From Chondrus crispus (Eukaryota; Rhodophyta; Florideophyceae; Gigartinales; Gigartinaceae), in NCBI RefSeq assembly GCF_000350225.1, contig NW_005179101.1, positions 462,384 to 526,383 on the forward strand: a stretch of 64,000 nucleotides of DNA, given 5' to 3'. A model generated the notes under the pieces. That model was not told where the DNA came from, searched no databases, and saw only the letters and a list, made by a program, of their open reading frames with translations. This document shows positions 37,562-49,886 of the stretch, piece by piece; within the stretch, counting starts at the first letter, position 1; every line of letters begins with the position of its first letter. The translations under genes and the position numbers were made by a program.

Positions 37562-40500
37562 CTTGCAAGTTTATACAAAATCTAGTTTAATCGATCGTTA
37601 TGGATCCCTCATCGCAACTGTCGCAACGCAACTTGGAATCGATCAAGAAACACATCAGCAAAGTGGATCGAACCCACCCGCTCATCGAAAACATTTGCGT
37701 GGAACTTAATGAAGCTATTGACCTGCCAGCCGAAGAAATTGTATCTTTCTTAAAGGATTGTCTTTCTCCAGATGTTCTACTAGTCGACCCGGCGATGGAA
37801 AAAGGCAGCTTTTTTTCGAGCCGTCCGAAAAGTAATTGAGGTTTGTGGAGTGGAAGTTAGTTATGCTGCAGGTATACCGCTTCCAAAAAAAGTAATAGAA
37901 GCACTGTACTCGGACATTCCTGATGTTTTAAATGAAGCCCAGCAAATGCTACAAGCTTAGAAAAAGTTTGGAACATTCAAACCTGATTTTGTCCCAGAAC
38001 AGAGTAACCCTGAAATACTGACATACACCCCAGCAGAGACTGACCTTGCTCGTGCTGAGGTAGGAATACAACAAGACACGCGTATTGCAAGGAACGATGC
38101 AGCTGAACAACTACTGGAATATCAACCTCTACAAAAGGAAAATCTGCGAGCAACCGTTCCGCTTGAACATTCTATCCCGAGGAAGCAAAACCTGGCGAAA
38201 AATAGACAGGCTGTTGCAAATGGATTCCATCACAATAATGGAAAATTTTCGGGATTACCCGGGACTGGAATACCTTTGCACATCGTCAAGATGAAATTCG
38301 AAGAACTAGTGTTTGAACAAGAAATTCCGGAAACGAATCGCGTTCAATTGATGCACAACTGTTTGTCAGGTATAGCTCAGGAATATTTTTATTCTACAGT
38401 ACGAAGCACTGCGGAAAATAGCGAAGCTGCATTCGATATGATTTCGGAAAGGTTCAGCTCCAAACAACATCAGTCTCAGGCCTTAGCATACCTTCGTCGA
38501 CTCTCCTTTTCTGGAATTAAGAGCGAAAAGTCATGTTCAGATATTGAGGCTCTAGCAGCTGCACATTCACGTATTTTAGAATACATCCCACAATGCGGAC
38601 CATCATACCAAAACGAACATCAAGATGGACACATGGGTGAGTTCCTCGCAGGAATTGTAGACGGACAGCCTTGGGCTGAGCACGTCCTTACCGCACGAAT
38701 AACCGCGAATGGCAAAGAGAGGGGCATGGACTACAATTCGCTTTATGCTATGCTGGCCTCAGCCTTGACACTCGTAGACAATAGAGAAAAATCGGACACC
38801 TCATCAAAAGGAAATCCCGCTGACTCGGTGTTCTATGGTGAGACCTATGGAAAGCATATCCCAAGAAAAAGGAACACAACGAACAGATATAGCTCTAACA
38901 AGTTAATCCAAAAACAAAAACGCCCAGCGAACTTCAGGCTCTAAAACAAAGAACAAAATGTCTAGTCTGTGAAGGTTGGCCACTGGAAAAATGAATGCCC
39001 GGACAAAAGGTCTACGATGACAGACATTATCAGAGCTCGTATCAAAGAAAATGGAGGAACGGACAAAGCAGCTGCCCAAGTCCTTTTCCTTAGCCGACCA
39101 AGAGGATTCGTATGCAGAATATGCTGCACAAGCCGAAAATGGGCATGGCCCGTGCAACGGAAGCGAAGAACACAGCGCTCTCAACCCTTTCGAAAGCCTT
39201 TACAGCACCGCGGAGTCCGGTTCCGGTCTAGACGATTCTCTTCAGAATACATTCGAAACTTTGCGCACTGGTCTAGGAAGCGATGAGGAGCCCCAAGAGA
39301 TATGCAACGACATAGGGGATTTTTGACTGCCAGCGCACCTTTCGTGGACAGTTCGCTGGCTAACAAAGCTCCACTACCTACATACTCACGATCCCCAACG
39401 CTTGCTACCGGTTCTAAGATGCATAGGTGTAGAACGATTTGTGGGACACGGCGGAGCATCGGTCAAAGGAAATGGCAACACAGTTTGCCCGAGGAACGGA
39501 TCCCGATCGATATACACTACGTGAGAGACGCCTTTCTCAAATCGAAAAGGTTTTCTGCAGGCCGACCCCCGAAATTTGCCGGTGCATGCATTGACATTGG
39601 ATCACCTCGATCCTTGATCGGGCTCAGCCAAGCAAAAGCTTACTGCAGGGCAATGTGTATCAAGCTAAATCTGTCTCCATCTCGGACCTGTTTCAGATTT
39701 GGCACCTATCCTACACGCTCACTCGGCAAAATAGCAATCCTACTACCAACTCTGGGAAGTACTATACCATTGAAGGTAGACGTAGTTCGTGAAAATATTC
39801 CGATGCTTATTGGACTAGACGTATTATTGCAGCATTGCTTGGAACCTTCAGTACTGAAACGATCCCTCAATTGTACGAAACAAGATTGGTCACTCCCTTT
39901 GCAAATGAAACATGGACATTTGTATCTCTGTTGGAACCCATGCTCGTTTTCAGTATTTTTCACTCGGAACCAATTAGAGAGGTTACATCGACACATGCTC
40001 CACCCTTCATCACGCAAACTTTACGACCTTTTGCGCAAAGCTGATCCCGAGAACCTGCAACCCGATACTCTGAAGACCCTCAAGGATGTATCAAAGGAAT
40101 GCGAGACGTGCACTCTATATGCTCCCAAACAAATCACATTTCGCATCAGAGACGCAGATAAGATCAAATTCAATCATCGCATATTGATGGATATCATGTT
40201 TCTGAAAGACAGACGGCAAAAGTCTAGACCCGTGTTGCATGTTATAGACGCTGGAACTCGTTTTAGTGCCGCAGCATTTTTGAAGGACAGTAGCACAACC
40301 ACAATTTGGAATACGTTTATCAAAATTTGGTCTTCAGTTTACGTTGGATTCCCGGAATCATTACTTACAGATCAAGGGTCTGTCTTTCTTTCTTGAGAAT
40401 GGAAATACAATTGTGAATCCTCCCGAATTGAGCTACTTAACACAGGAACAGAAAGTCACAATTCCTTAGGGATTGGCGAAAAGTATCACCCCACACTCCG

Positions 40501-42566
40501 AACAATTTGTAGAAAAGTACTCTGTGATCACCGCGCCTTGCCCGAAGATATAGCCCTTGCTAAATCGGTCCAAGCAATGAACGAGACCGTCGGACCTCAT
40601 GGACTGGTGCCCACGCTATTGGTTTTTGGGGTAATCCCGAAACTGCCCGATATATCCGAGCGTGATTTTCCTGTACAAAGGGAGCGACTGAGAGCGGCCT
40701 GCACGGCAAGAAAGAAATACGAGAAAGTGGTGGCCAAGAGCATTGTGCAGCGAGGCCTACGCACTGTACCGCCACCGGCTGCGGATCACGTTTACGTACC
40801 AGGAGACTTCGCGTACGTGTACCGGGAAGGCCTAAAACAATATACTGGTCCACATCTCGTAGCATCGGTGGAGGAAAAATGCATACGTCTGCACCTAGGA
40901 GAAAGTACTGGCCCACGTTCTTTTAACATAGCTCAACTTCGACCGGCACCACTGCAACGACACCCAACATATGACGAACAACTCTCTAGATCTGCAACCA
41001 ACCATAACACAGTAATGCATACCGAAACGCTGGAACCTGGAGATGCTAGAGAACATCTGTTCGACGATGCTAAAAGAAAAGAAATACTCGGGCTAATTGA
41101 GAAGGGAACCTTTAAGATCGTACTGGAAGAGGAGGCAGGACCACATCCGAACATAGTCCCGTCACGATACGTCCTCACAATCAAACACGCAGATAATGGA
41201 TCCACACTTTATAAGGCTCGCTTAGTCCTTGGTGGACATGGCGATAGAGAAAAGCACTCCGTCGTGCACAATACATTCAATCTGAAACAATCGTCAGTGC
41301 GCATTATGTTGGCATTGCCTACTATTCTTGGGTTCGAAGTATGGTCACTCGATGTAAAACAGGCGTATCTACAAGAAGCATCAGAGCTACAACGCAAGGT
41401 GTTTACTCGCCCAGCATCCATTGAACTTCGACCAGATGAACTAGTGCAAATATTGAAACCATTGTATGGATTAACTGACTCCGGAGATTATTGGTGTGAG
41501 ACCAATCACAAGTTTCACCTAGGAAAACTGAGAATGGAACAGTAGACAGGGGATTTTGCTCTATTCTTTAGACGAATAAGGGAGCAACTAGTATCCGTAT
41601 CAGGCTCGTACGTGGATGATGTTTTTCAAGCAGGTACAAAGGAAGAGAAAAAGCGCTTGCAAACCCACTTCAAGAATGAATTCGACATCAAACTGAACAA
41701 CGAAACAAGTTTCACCTATACAGGGCTCCAATGTGACACCTCGGATAGGAATGAGCGAAAGTTATCTCAAAAGAAATATATCGAAAGACTAAGGTTCCTG
41801 ACAAAGACCTCCACGTTTCAAGAGTTTAGATCTCTCCGGGCTCGTCTGGCCTGGGTCGTACACACGAGACCAGACATAGCATGCGCTGTGTCCTTTGCTG
41901 CACAGATCACTGAACGCATTCATAACACTCACTGTAACCAGGCTTTGAACAGAATTGTCAAGCATTTGAAGCAAACGGCAGAGGTTCAGCTGAGATTCCC
42001 AAAGCTCGACATAAATTCGGTCAGGCTGCTGGTGTACACTGACGCCTCACATAACAACAGGGAACAGAACAGGTCGCAGCTGGGGTACTTGATTTTGTTA
42101 GCAGACAAGTTTGATCGATGCGCGTTTCTGCATTACTCTTCATACAAATCCACGCGAGTGACGCGATCATCAATGGCTGGTGAAACTCTCGCTTTTGTAG
42201 AAGGCTTTGACTGCGCATACTTAATCAAACACGACCTTTCAAGAATTTTAGGGCGATCAATTCCGCTGCTGATGTTCACGGATAGCGAGGCTCTATTCCA
42301 AGTTTTGACTAAGTCGAGGTATACAACAGAAAAAAGACTAATGGTTGACATATCGGCAGCACGAGAAGCATATCAAACGAAGGTCATTTCTAATGTTGCC
42401 CTTATCAGCTCCGACGTTAATTACGCTGACGCCCTGACGAAAATTAAGAGCAACAGCGCTCTACAGGGATTGCTCCGCTCCCACCTTGTGCAACACGACG
42501 TCCGACAGTGGGTCATGGCCCCGCCGCACAAACAGGTGTTGTCCTCCGACAAGAAAATTGCGGGTG

Positions 42567-43000
42567 TGTAGAGAAACAGATGTGCTTGTCAGTCGTCAAC
42601 ACTCGTGTGTACTCACAACGGACACACGTGTGCGAGATGGGATACGTTGACACAGATAACACGTGTAGAAGCTCGTTGCTGATAATGTGGAAGAAGCAGA
42701 CAGCATTTCGGAGACCTGACAGAAAATAATGCAGACAGCGAGCGCAACTCTTAGAGATGCGGCGTTCTCGTTACTGACAAATGTATGTACCCCACCGCTT
42801 TGTAGAGCGAGGAAAAGAAGAAGAAAGGGCACGTAATAAAATCACCAACTGTGAGTATTCACGATATTCTTTGGCAAGAATTTGCTACCGCGTTCGTACG
42901 CGAGACCCCGTGCGCTTCTGCGCGAGACGACCATCCTTTGGATATTGTCACACACACTGGAAGAATATTTTTGTATCTTCCCCCCCTGGATTTCACAACA
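42567..43000 (+). repeat. copia 3' LTR
   Basis: 434 bp copy of 37126-37561, followed directly by the ACAGT target duplication and the rest of copy B. Confidence 0.93.
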
Positions 43001-43220
43001 ACAGTAGACTCACTGATATGGCACGATCACGCAGTTGTAGTTGCAGTGGTGGCTAATCCGGTTGCTTCCATGAAGATAGTGGTCTAAATCGCGAAAAGCC
43101 GTAGACGCTTGCCACCCCATGTATTTGTGTTGTGTTGCAATGGTGCGTCATAGTAGTTGAGGGGGGTGGGCTTCATTTTGATGATGCAAATGCTTGAGAG
43201 TCTTGTTTCATGGACGTTGC

Positions 43221-43902
43221 TGGCAACGTTCATGTCAAAAGGAAGACCGAGTGTAATTTATGGAGTCGCTGCGTCCGATCATATGCGCCTGAGGATGCCG
43301 ATCGTGGGGCCTTCATCACACGCCAGTGGATGTCGAAACGACGGCCTTTCGTCGCCGAAATGACAAAGAAGGACGAAACCGGGTTGGTTGAAATGCTTTG
43401 TCGCATAGCGGCATCAGAAGGGCGTGGCATTTAACAATTTAGGGGAGAGAGAATAGTTCTGGGACGACGGTGGAAGAACCAGCGAACCCGTTTGACTGTG
43501 CTGATTCGTCTATTGCTCCGAGTGATCGAACGTCGAAGGTGTATATCAACTTCGACAACTGGCTGCCCCGAAGGCTTGAGAGACCGGAGGACGAAGGGGA
43601 CCCACTCCTCACTTCCTTTTGTGTTTTCGATGGAGACCTTGCCGAGGAAAAATTTGTTGAGGAATAATTGTTGGACGAGAGACGACAGCTGGGACAGCGT
43701 TTACGAGATGCCGTTAAAGCGGAAGGTACCCGCACTGAGAGCGGCATATTTATATTGAACATACGCAGGCATTTCACCCACGGGAAACTTCAAGGATCAA
43801 TTGTTACTTGATCTCGAGGGGGCTTATTCGCTTTGGGGAGGAAGTCGAGCTTTACTATAGGCGGGTCATCGTCGACGAGCTCAAGCCGTGACCCCACAGA
43901 AA
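43221..43902 (+). other. unrecognised short ORFs right of copy B
   Basis: Two short plus-strand ORFs, 43210-43434 (74 aa, basic, ending MLCRIAASEGRGI) and 43470-43667 (65 aa, acidic, INFDNWLPRRLE), read like protein but match nothing I know. The first starts inside the duplicated segment. They may be parts of a decayed gene. Confidence 0.25.
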
Positions 43903-44392
43903 ACAAAAGACACGGGAAGTTCGTCGAAAACTACGAACTTTTTTCGTTCTGCTAATTCCCAAGTTCCTAGTTGCCAAGGGGACGGAGGACTATAAATTAT
44001 TCACTTTGGAGGGAAGTTTGCACCACGTTGCGTGCGCATGTAAGGGCGTTATGATTGAGATTTCCCCAACACCGGTTGCCGGTTTGGCGACCAAGGAGAG
44101 GAACCCCATATCAAGCGTTAATGGGTTTGTCGTCGACGGGATATTCAAGGGCGGTATGGAAAACCGAAAAACCGAAAATGATGAGGGCAACCTCGGAGAC
44201 GCAACTGTGATGACCCACAAGCCAGCCACAGACTAGGCCACACCATTTGAGGTAGGTAGCAGCGCCAGGACCGAATAAAAGCGCGCCGTCGGCCGCCCCA
44301 CCGCCGCGGGACGACCGGAGGCACGAGACTTACTTCGTCACAGCAACGAAGCGAGTCGGTTGAGGAAGGGAAGTAATTTATTCTGTCCCACG
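43903..44392 (+). repeat. dispersed repeat R, copy 2
   Basis: Same repeat as 16672-17026, here interrupted by a 138-bp LTR-like insertion and then cut by the gypsy-2 LTR. The rest of R does not reappear on the far side of gypsy-2. Confidence 0.8.
44205..44342 (+). mobile_element. small solo LTR (TRIM-like)
   Basis: 138 bp starting TGTGATGACCC and ending TTCGTCACA, flanked by GCAAC on both sides (44200-44204 and 44343-44347). Repeat R copy 1 at 16973-16977 has the empty site. It contains GAATAAAAG, a possible poly(A) or TATA-like signal. TG...CA ends, a 5-bp duplication and small size fit a solo LTR of a terminal-repeat-in-miniature element. Confidence 0.8.
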
Positions 44393-45014
44393 TGTAGCAT
44401 AAACCCCCGGTCGCGTTGGGGGTTTAGCTGTGGTTCTTCGAAGACCTGTGTACGCGAGAGAGGACAAAAACACACACACCAGAAAAGAACGCGGGCGGTG
44501 GTAGCGTGGTAGAGCGGTGGGGAGCGGACGCGAACACAGTACGCGGTAGAGCGGTTCGACGCGCTCGACGCCCCGGGGCGGCGCTAGTTAGCGTTCTAGC
44601 ACCGACGGGCGGAGGCGGATCCAGCTCGCGCGCGTACGTTCGCGACCGCTACCCGCGTTAGTTTCTAGTTAACGCGCTCGCGTTAAGAGAACGCGTTTAG
44701 AATAAGCGGACGGGGTTAGACCTGCGGTGGAGGATCTGGTACCAAGCCCGTGCTTCTCCTTCTCCTCCCCCCGCCGCCGGTCGCCCTGTCATTTAATATA
44801 CAAGTAAATAATCTATCATAACATATACTACAGTATCTAGGTAGCGCCTTACACGGTAAGCTCGCGCGCCTTACTCCGGATCGTCACGCTGTACACATGC
44901 ACAGCGAGCAGCAAGCGCGTACTTACAGCCGCGCGCACACGCGCTGTAAAACGTGTCATGGGTGTACAGTAGCCGCCCCCAGCAGTAAATAGTCCCCTTC
45001 GCGATTATGCTACA
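44393..45014 (-). repeat. gypsy-2 3' LTR
   Basis: 622 bp. The only candidate promoter region for the antisense ORF that reads away from it on the plus strand. A PPT (complement of CCCCCCC, 45018-45024) adjoins it. Confidence 0.93.
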
Positions 45015-45017
45015 TAG

Positions 45018-45048
45018 CCCCCCCTTAGGCGTGAACGTCCGCGTTCAC
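45018..45048 (-). repeat. hairpin and 3' polypurine tract (gypsy-2, LTR side)
   Basis: GTGAACG-TCCG-CGTTCAC (45031-45048, plus strand) next to the polypurine tract and the LTR. On the element strand it encodes VNADVH, the Pol C-terminus motif. It repeats the pol end at 53518-53537. Confidence 0.7.
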
Positions 45049-46908
45049 TCTTTTGGTAGGGAGCGAGGGGGGGTTCTAGTCGAGAACGACGAGTCGAGTA
45101 CCCATGCTTCGGCATCCACACGTCCACTTCGACCCTCGGCCCGGGGTGTATGCACCGCGTCTAGCACTGCCTGTGTCTATCCGGTGCGCGCTTCTGATCC
45201 CTCATTCACCGTCACGGTCCATCGACATGGCCTCTTCCATCGCCCGTGAAGGCGTGCTGGGCCCCGTGCGACCAGCAATACGCGATTTGCGTTGCCGCGG
45301 TGTACTCTAATGAGCGAGTAGGTCCAATTTTTCCCTCTGCGTCGCCGTCCGGTCCTTCGTGAGGCTCTGAGCGTGTTCTTGCGCATTCCGGGGTTCGACC
45401 CGTCATCAAGCGTGGATCCCCTCATCCCCCTTCCGCTTCCCCTCGAACTCTTTCCGATACCCTCGCATTGCCCATCCGCGAGTGAGCCGCAATCGTTGTT
45501 CCGCCTCGTACCTCCCCTCCTGGGTTACGGCCTAACGCGTTCGTGGAGGTCAGCGGTGACCTATCCATCCGTGCGTGTGCGGCGACCCCGTGTGTCATGC
45601 GCGCGAGCCGGTCTGAGGGCGCACTCATTAGGACGCATTCAGTATGATACGGCGCAGGGGCAAGCGGAGTGCATACGCTTTGCTCGTTGGCTCGGCGGTG
45701 CGTCGTGCGTCCTTCGTGAGAGACGAAATCGGGGTGTAGAATGCAGATGCGTGCGCAACCGACGCGAAAAAGGGAGAAGTAGTCGGGAGAGCCGCCTCGA
45801 GGACGGTAGCCGGAAACTGCTGGCTAGAGGTCGTTCCGCACAGCGGTGCGAACCCCCTTTGTATAGCCATTGCAGTTCACGAGAACTTAGATTCCGTCAT
45901 TCGCAATTGTCTCGGCAGACTGCTTTGTACTCACATTCGAGATGTCTCTAATGGGCTCTGCGTCTCACTCAATTCGCTACCGCCTACGGTGCAGTTAATG
46001 CGTAACAGTAACATTCCAGGTTACCACTGCTTCCGTGCAAACCGTACATACTCTGAGTCAAGCAGCGGTAGGCGTGGTATTGTAATCAGAGGACACGTAA
46101 GCGATTTTCAGTCTTGACCGCGACCCTTTTAGCACGGTTCAGTGCTGCGTCACGGGGAGGATGGGTGATGTATGAACTTGCGTCGTGGTTTTCTTTCAGT
46201 GCAATTTTCTTCTCTTGTGGTGCTGGCTGATACAGAGGCTTCGTGTTCTGCGGTGCCACCGTTGTGGTTACTTGCGCCGTGGCAAAAAAGGGGTATTGAA
46301 TGTCTGTGGCTGAGGCCGTGGCTTTGGCTATGCTGCATAGGTGACGTAGTCGACATGAGAGGCTCTTGGGGCATCGAGGAGAGCACATCCGGTTCTTGCT
46401 TTCGTTTCCCAGCGAGCATTATAGGCTCTGCAGAAGCCTTTGGCCAAGCATTAGCCCCGGCATTACTCCGTCGATCCGGCTTTCCACGTCTCACACGCAG
46501 ACTCGCGGTTCCGAGTCGCTCTGAATACCCGCCTGGACTAGGCTTTTGGTCTCCGACTAGAACGGCCCTCCTTCTTGTCTTCACACGCGCTCTCGTTGTC
46601 CGTAACACGTGCGGAGATGGGCCCCGTTCGGCGTGTCTGCGGCCGTCCCCTCTCGCGTGACCTGGGATCTGGCAGCCTGCACGCCACGCCATATGCTGAA
46701 AATGTGCTGACGAGGTGAAAATTTGCCCTCCATTTTTTCCATTTTTTTTTCTTCCACAGCCACGACGGCGGCGGACGCGTCAACTGATCGAGCGCCAAAA
46801 GCTCTGCCCCGCACCCCGCTAGTCGCGGGCTGTCCTGTCGTGCCGCTGGAGGTTTTTGCTCTTGACGCGCTCTCTTCCCGTCTCACCGCGCTCGGTCCTC
46901 CTCTTCAG
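45049..46908. other. gypsy-2 cassette: leader region of the antisense ORF
   Basis: About 1.9 kb with no recognised protein. The frame of the antisense ORF is open back to 46723 but lacks an ATG there. A pyrimidine run ending TTCTTCCACAG at about 46761 looks like a 3' splice site, so the antisense message may carry an intron in its leader; this is unproven. Confidence 0.4.
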
Positions 46909-49086
46909 ATGCCCAACCACGTCAACGACAGGAACTCGGGCCCGCGGCCTTCGGGCTCACTTCCTGACCCGCTATCGACCCTGTCGGCCAGCGACGCCGG
47001 TCGGGGTACCACAGTGTCGCCAAGTGCCTCGGGGAACCCTTTAGGGGAACACCGTTCCCCGTTCCAGAGGGCCCGCTCACGCGATTCCACGGTTTCGGTC
47101 GTTCTCGACGTCTGTGCGATACCTGCCTCGCAGGGGGAGAGCGCGTCCATGCCGCGCGTAGGCGGGTTTCCGTTGGCTCCCGCCCCCACGGGGATGCTTT
47201 ACCAACCCGAAGAGGGTTCATACGGAGCTTGTGGGAGTTGCCGCTGTCCCGGAGCGCCGGTCAGTGAGCGCGTACGCACTGGGGCGGAGGACACCACCGC
47301 CGCGCCGTCCACCACCGAGTGGTTGGGGATGCCTTGGGAAGGTTCCGTGCCGCTCCCCCTCAGCCGACTGCGCTACCCGTGGCGTCGTCATGCGCGGATT
47401 CGAGTCACAGTGGCGGAGTTGCTAGCACGTTCTTGCCTCCGCCCAGATCTCGTGCGCATTCGTAAGATCCATGAGGCGGGCTTCGCGGCGGAGTCGTCAG
47501 CGGCTCTCGGCCGCCTTATGGCCGAGGGTGGGGGCACGGCGTACCAGGTGCCGGACGAGATTCCTTGCGATCGCACCTTCGCGTACAGCCCGGCGGAGGC
47601 GGAGTACATCGATCGCATGGCCTCCGCCATGTTCTCTGGCCCCCGCGGTGGTCCGCACCAGTTCGTGTTGTCTGGAATCTCGTCGCTTTACGTGTGCCCT
47701 CGGCCGTACGCGTATTCCAAACCACGCGTGTCTCTGCAAAAGTCCGCGAGTGCGTTGATGCGCCTCCACGGCATTGCGGTGGCGCATCACGATTGGTCGG
47801 CGTACAGGAGGATCGATGAAGTCGACGGTCGCGTTTTCCGTTCCGCCTCGTTCGAAGGGGGGCTCACCCCCGCTGACTTCCCGGCCTTACCTGACGCGGT
47901 CCGTACTTCCTTCCCATCTTTGGGCATCCATCCGCTGCTACCGTTCATCCTGAAGCATTTTGGATACGCATGTCTCGACCGCCGCCATCCCGCTTGGGGC
48001 CTCCTCACGTATAACTGCGAACGCGAATGGGCTTGGTCTATGACCAGCGCCATAATGAGCGAGGTCTGCGTCAACCGGCGGTTGTTTATCCAGCCCCCCG
48101 CCACGCTTGCATATTTGGAGAGGGTCGCTATGGGACTTCCAAATGTGGCACTCCATCCTCTGGAGTGGCATTCTACGCACTTCCTCTGGACCTTCGGCTC
48201 TGCCATTGAGCTTCTGCAACGCGCGCTTCGCGTCGACGAGGAGGCCCGGCGCTTGTGGACTGACTTCACGTTCGGCGAGCGGGCGGCGTTCCTGCAATAC
48301 GATATTCGAAACGATACGTTCGCGTCCTCCTCCGAATCGGGTCCGACAACTCTCCCTCGTACGGGCACGTTCGGGGGCGTAGGCTCCGAGGCGCGTGAGG
48401 CGCGGCGCAAGAGGTACCGCGATTTGGACGCGGTTAGTCCGACCCTCGACGTCGTAGGTGGTACGCCTTCCCGAGTTGCCAGGCCGTCGGTGGCTGGCCC
48501 TGCGGCGAAGCCGGCTCCTGTCGTGCCCCCAGTTCCGCCCCTGGCGCCGCTGGGGTGTGGGCCTATCCGCGGGTCCGAGGTGCGCGACCTCCCCGTTGCC
48601 CGGCGCGAAGTGGCAGACATACCCAAGCTCTCTCGAGCTCTGGGTAATTTACGGGACCGCGCCTGGTCGGTCGGGGAATTATTGGTAACGTTGTCCACCT
48701 GGTTCTTGGAGCGAACGGATGACGCGCACCGCCGAGCCAGTGAATGCGAGCGGCTGTCATCGGAGTTACAGCTCGCTACGGAGGAGTTACGACGGTCTCG
48801 GGAGGATAAGCTCCAGCATATGGACGCGTATGAGCGCGCGTGCGCTGACCGGGACCGGTACCGCAGGGAGCGTGACGCACTCCGCAACAGCAGAGCGATG
48901 TCTTCCCGCGGGGGTGGCCTCCCGCCCCTGAACCCTACTCCTGTGTGGCGGGAGCCTGTCCGCGATCCGTACGCGCACATTCCAACCTACGCCGAGGTGC
49001 ATGAGGTCCCTCGTCATCCCAGCTATTGTCCCCCGGACCCCTACGGTGCGGGTCCGGAGGGTGCCCCGGGTAGGGCTAACCAGTGA
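46909..49086 (+). CDS. antisense ORF of gypsy-2 (725 aa), unknown function
   Basis: Opposite in strand to gypsy-2 gag-pol and homologous to the 815-aa ORF of gypsy-1. 725 residues from ATG 46909. It keeps the aromatic-rich central domain (RVFRSASFEGGLTPADFP; SLGIHPLLPFILKHFG), the basic RRKRYRDLD, the coiled coil (DRDRYRRERDAL) and the tail YCPPDPYGAGPE. Identity looks near 50-60% in the domain and low in the Pro/Ser-rich N-terminus. Conservation of domain order, frame and C-terminus across two elements with different LTRs argues for a functional protein. It might act in particle assembly or as a regulator. Nothing in the sequence shows an enzyme. Confidence 0.8.
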   Translation: MPNHVNDRNSGPRPSGSLPDPLSTLSASDAGRGTTVSPSASGNPLGEHRSPFQRARSRDSTVSVVLDVCAIPASQGESASMPRVGGFPLAPAPTGMLYQPEEGSYGACGSCRCPGAPVSERVRTGAEDTTAAPSTTEWLGMPWEGSVPLPLSRLRYPWRRHARIRVTVAELLARSCLRPDLVRIRKIHEAGFAAESSAALGRLMAEGGGTAYQVPDEIPCDRTFAYSPAEAEYIDRMASAMFSGPRGGPHQFVLSGISSLYVCPRPYAYSKPRVSLQKSASALMRLHGIAVAHHDWSAYRRIDEVDGRVFRSASFEGGLTPADFPALPDAVRTSFPSLGIHPLLPFILKHFGYACLDRRHPAWGLLTYNCEREWAWSMTSAIMSEVCVNRRLFIQPPATLAYLERVAMGLPNVALHPLEWHSTHFLWTFGSAIELLQRALRVDEEARRLWTDFTFGERAAFLQYDIRNDTFASSSESGPTTLPRTGTFGGVGSEAREARRKRYRDLDAVSPTLDVVGGTPSRVARPSVAGPAAKPAPVVPPVPPLAPLGCGPIRGSEVRDLPVARREVADIPKLSRALGNLRDRAWSVGELLVTLSTWFLERTDDAHRRASECERLSSELQLATEELRRSREDKLQHMDAYERACADRDRYRRERDALRNSRAMSSRGGGLPPLNPTPVWREPVRDPYAHIPTYAEVHEVPRHPSYCPPDPYGAGPEGAPGRANQ

Positions 49087-49886
49087 TTTCGAGACTTGGT
49101 CATAGTTGCCCGTCGGTAAGTAGTCGTGCGTGTAGATGGTTACCGTAAAAAAGAGGGCTGCTCAACGGCCGTCTTCTTTGCACCATTCTTTTGCAACGCG
49201 TCCAAATTTTGCAACGCAGCAAGTTATCTTTTGGCAGTGCCGACCGTTTCACACATCACAGAGGCGGGTTGGCGAATCGTCCGATAGCACGCCGTACCTC
49301 CCGTCTCAGCTGACGGGGGACCTTTCTACAGCGCCATCTGCGCGTATCGCTCCTTACGCGACCTCCTCCGGTCTCCTTTTTGGCACATACCCTCCCCTGT
49401 CTCGCTGTGCTCGACGGGCGACGAAGAGTGCCAGAAAGCAGCGGTCAGCGCGGGCAGGGGCCACGTGAAGCATGGGGGGGCGTGCCTGCGCGGCGCGACA
49501 TGCGCGCGTACGCATAGGACAGCCGGATGCTCTTGATCAAATCACATAAAATTTTCCGAAAAAACTCCGGAGGCAATTTTTGGCCAAAAATCCGGCATGA
49601 TCGGTGATTGGTGCGCTCTCGTGCGCGTGCCAAAAATTTCCGGAAATTAAAATACGATGGCGTCGGGCGTAGCCCCTGCGGTGGCACGCTGCTCGGCGTA
49701 CAGTACGAATGCCATGCCGAGCTGCAGCGCCCCAAGAGGAGCTGCTTCCTCGCTTCCGCCGGGACGGCCTCTGCATACGGCTTGCGCTTTCGCTCGTACT
49801 CTGCAAACGCCTCAAGGTGCCCATCGTTGGATCCGAATACGTCTAAGGTCACCATTCGCACCGCGAGTTTGTATATCATCCATGGC
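49087..49886. other. gypsy-2 cassette, possible gene fragment
   Basis: Mostly unrecognised. On the minus strand near 49700-49850 a frame reads HLEAFAEYERKRKPYAEA, which has protein-like composition and could be a captured gene fragment. I cannot name it. Confidence 0.3.

Larger units (their letters stand above)
37126..43000 (+). mobile_element. Ty1/copia LTR retrotransposon in copy B
   Basis: A 5875-bp element with LTRs of about 435 bp (TGTAGAGAAAC to TTTCACAACA), flanked by ACAGT on both sides (37121-37125 and 43001-43005). Copy A at 30091-30095 is the empty site. Parts: Gag-like region near 38,280-38,940; protease/integrase region near 39,300-40,400 (CETCTLYAPKQ, LTDQGS); RT and RNase H near 40,900-42,560 (SLDVKQAYLQ, LKPLYGL, SYVDDVF, YTDASHN). 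The order integrase before RT marks copia. It is a fossil with several breaks. The LTRs differ at only a few positions, so the insertion is recent, which fits its occurring after the duplication. Confidence 0.93.
34672..43220 (+). repeat. segmental duplication, copy B (2.67 kb plus a copia insertion)
   Basis: Second copy of the 24180-30310 segment in the same orientation, about 4.4 kb after copy A ends. It lacks the DUF7869 transposon and the MITE but carries the copia element 37126-43000. Left-flank DNA differs from that of copy A. Confidence 0.9.

Noticed and set aside
47787-48980. 397-aa minus-strand ORF opposite the gypsy-2 antisense ORF
   Set aside because: The plus-strand protein has a clear homologue in gypsy-1, whereas this Ser/Arg-rich reading has none. 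It is a shadow.
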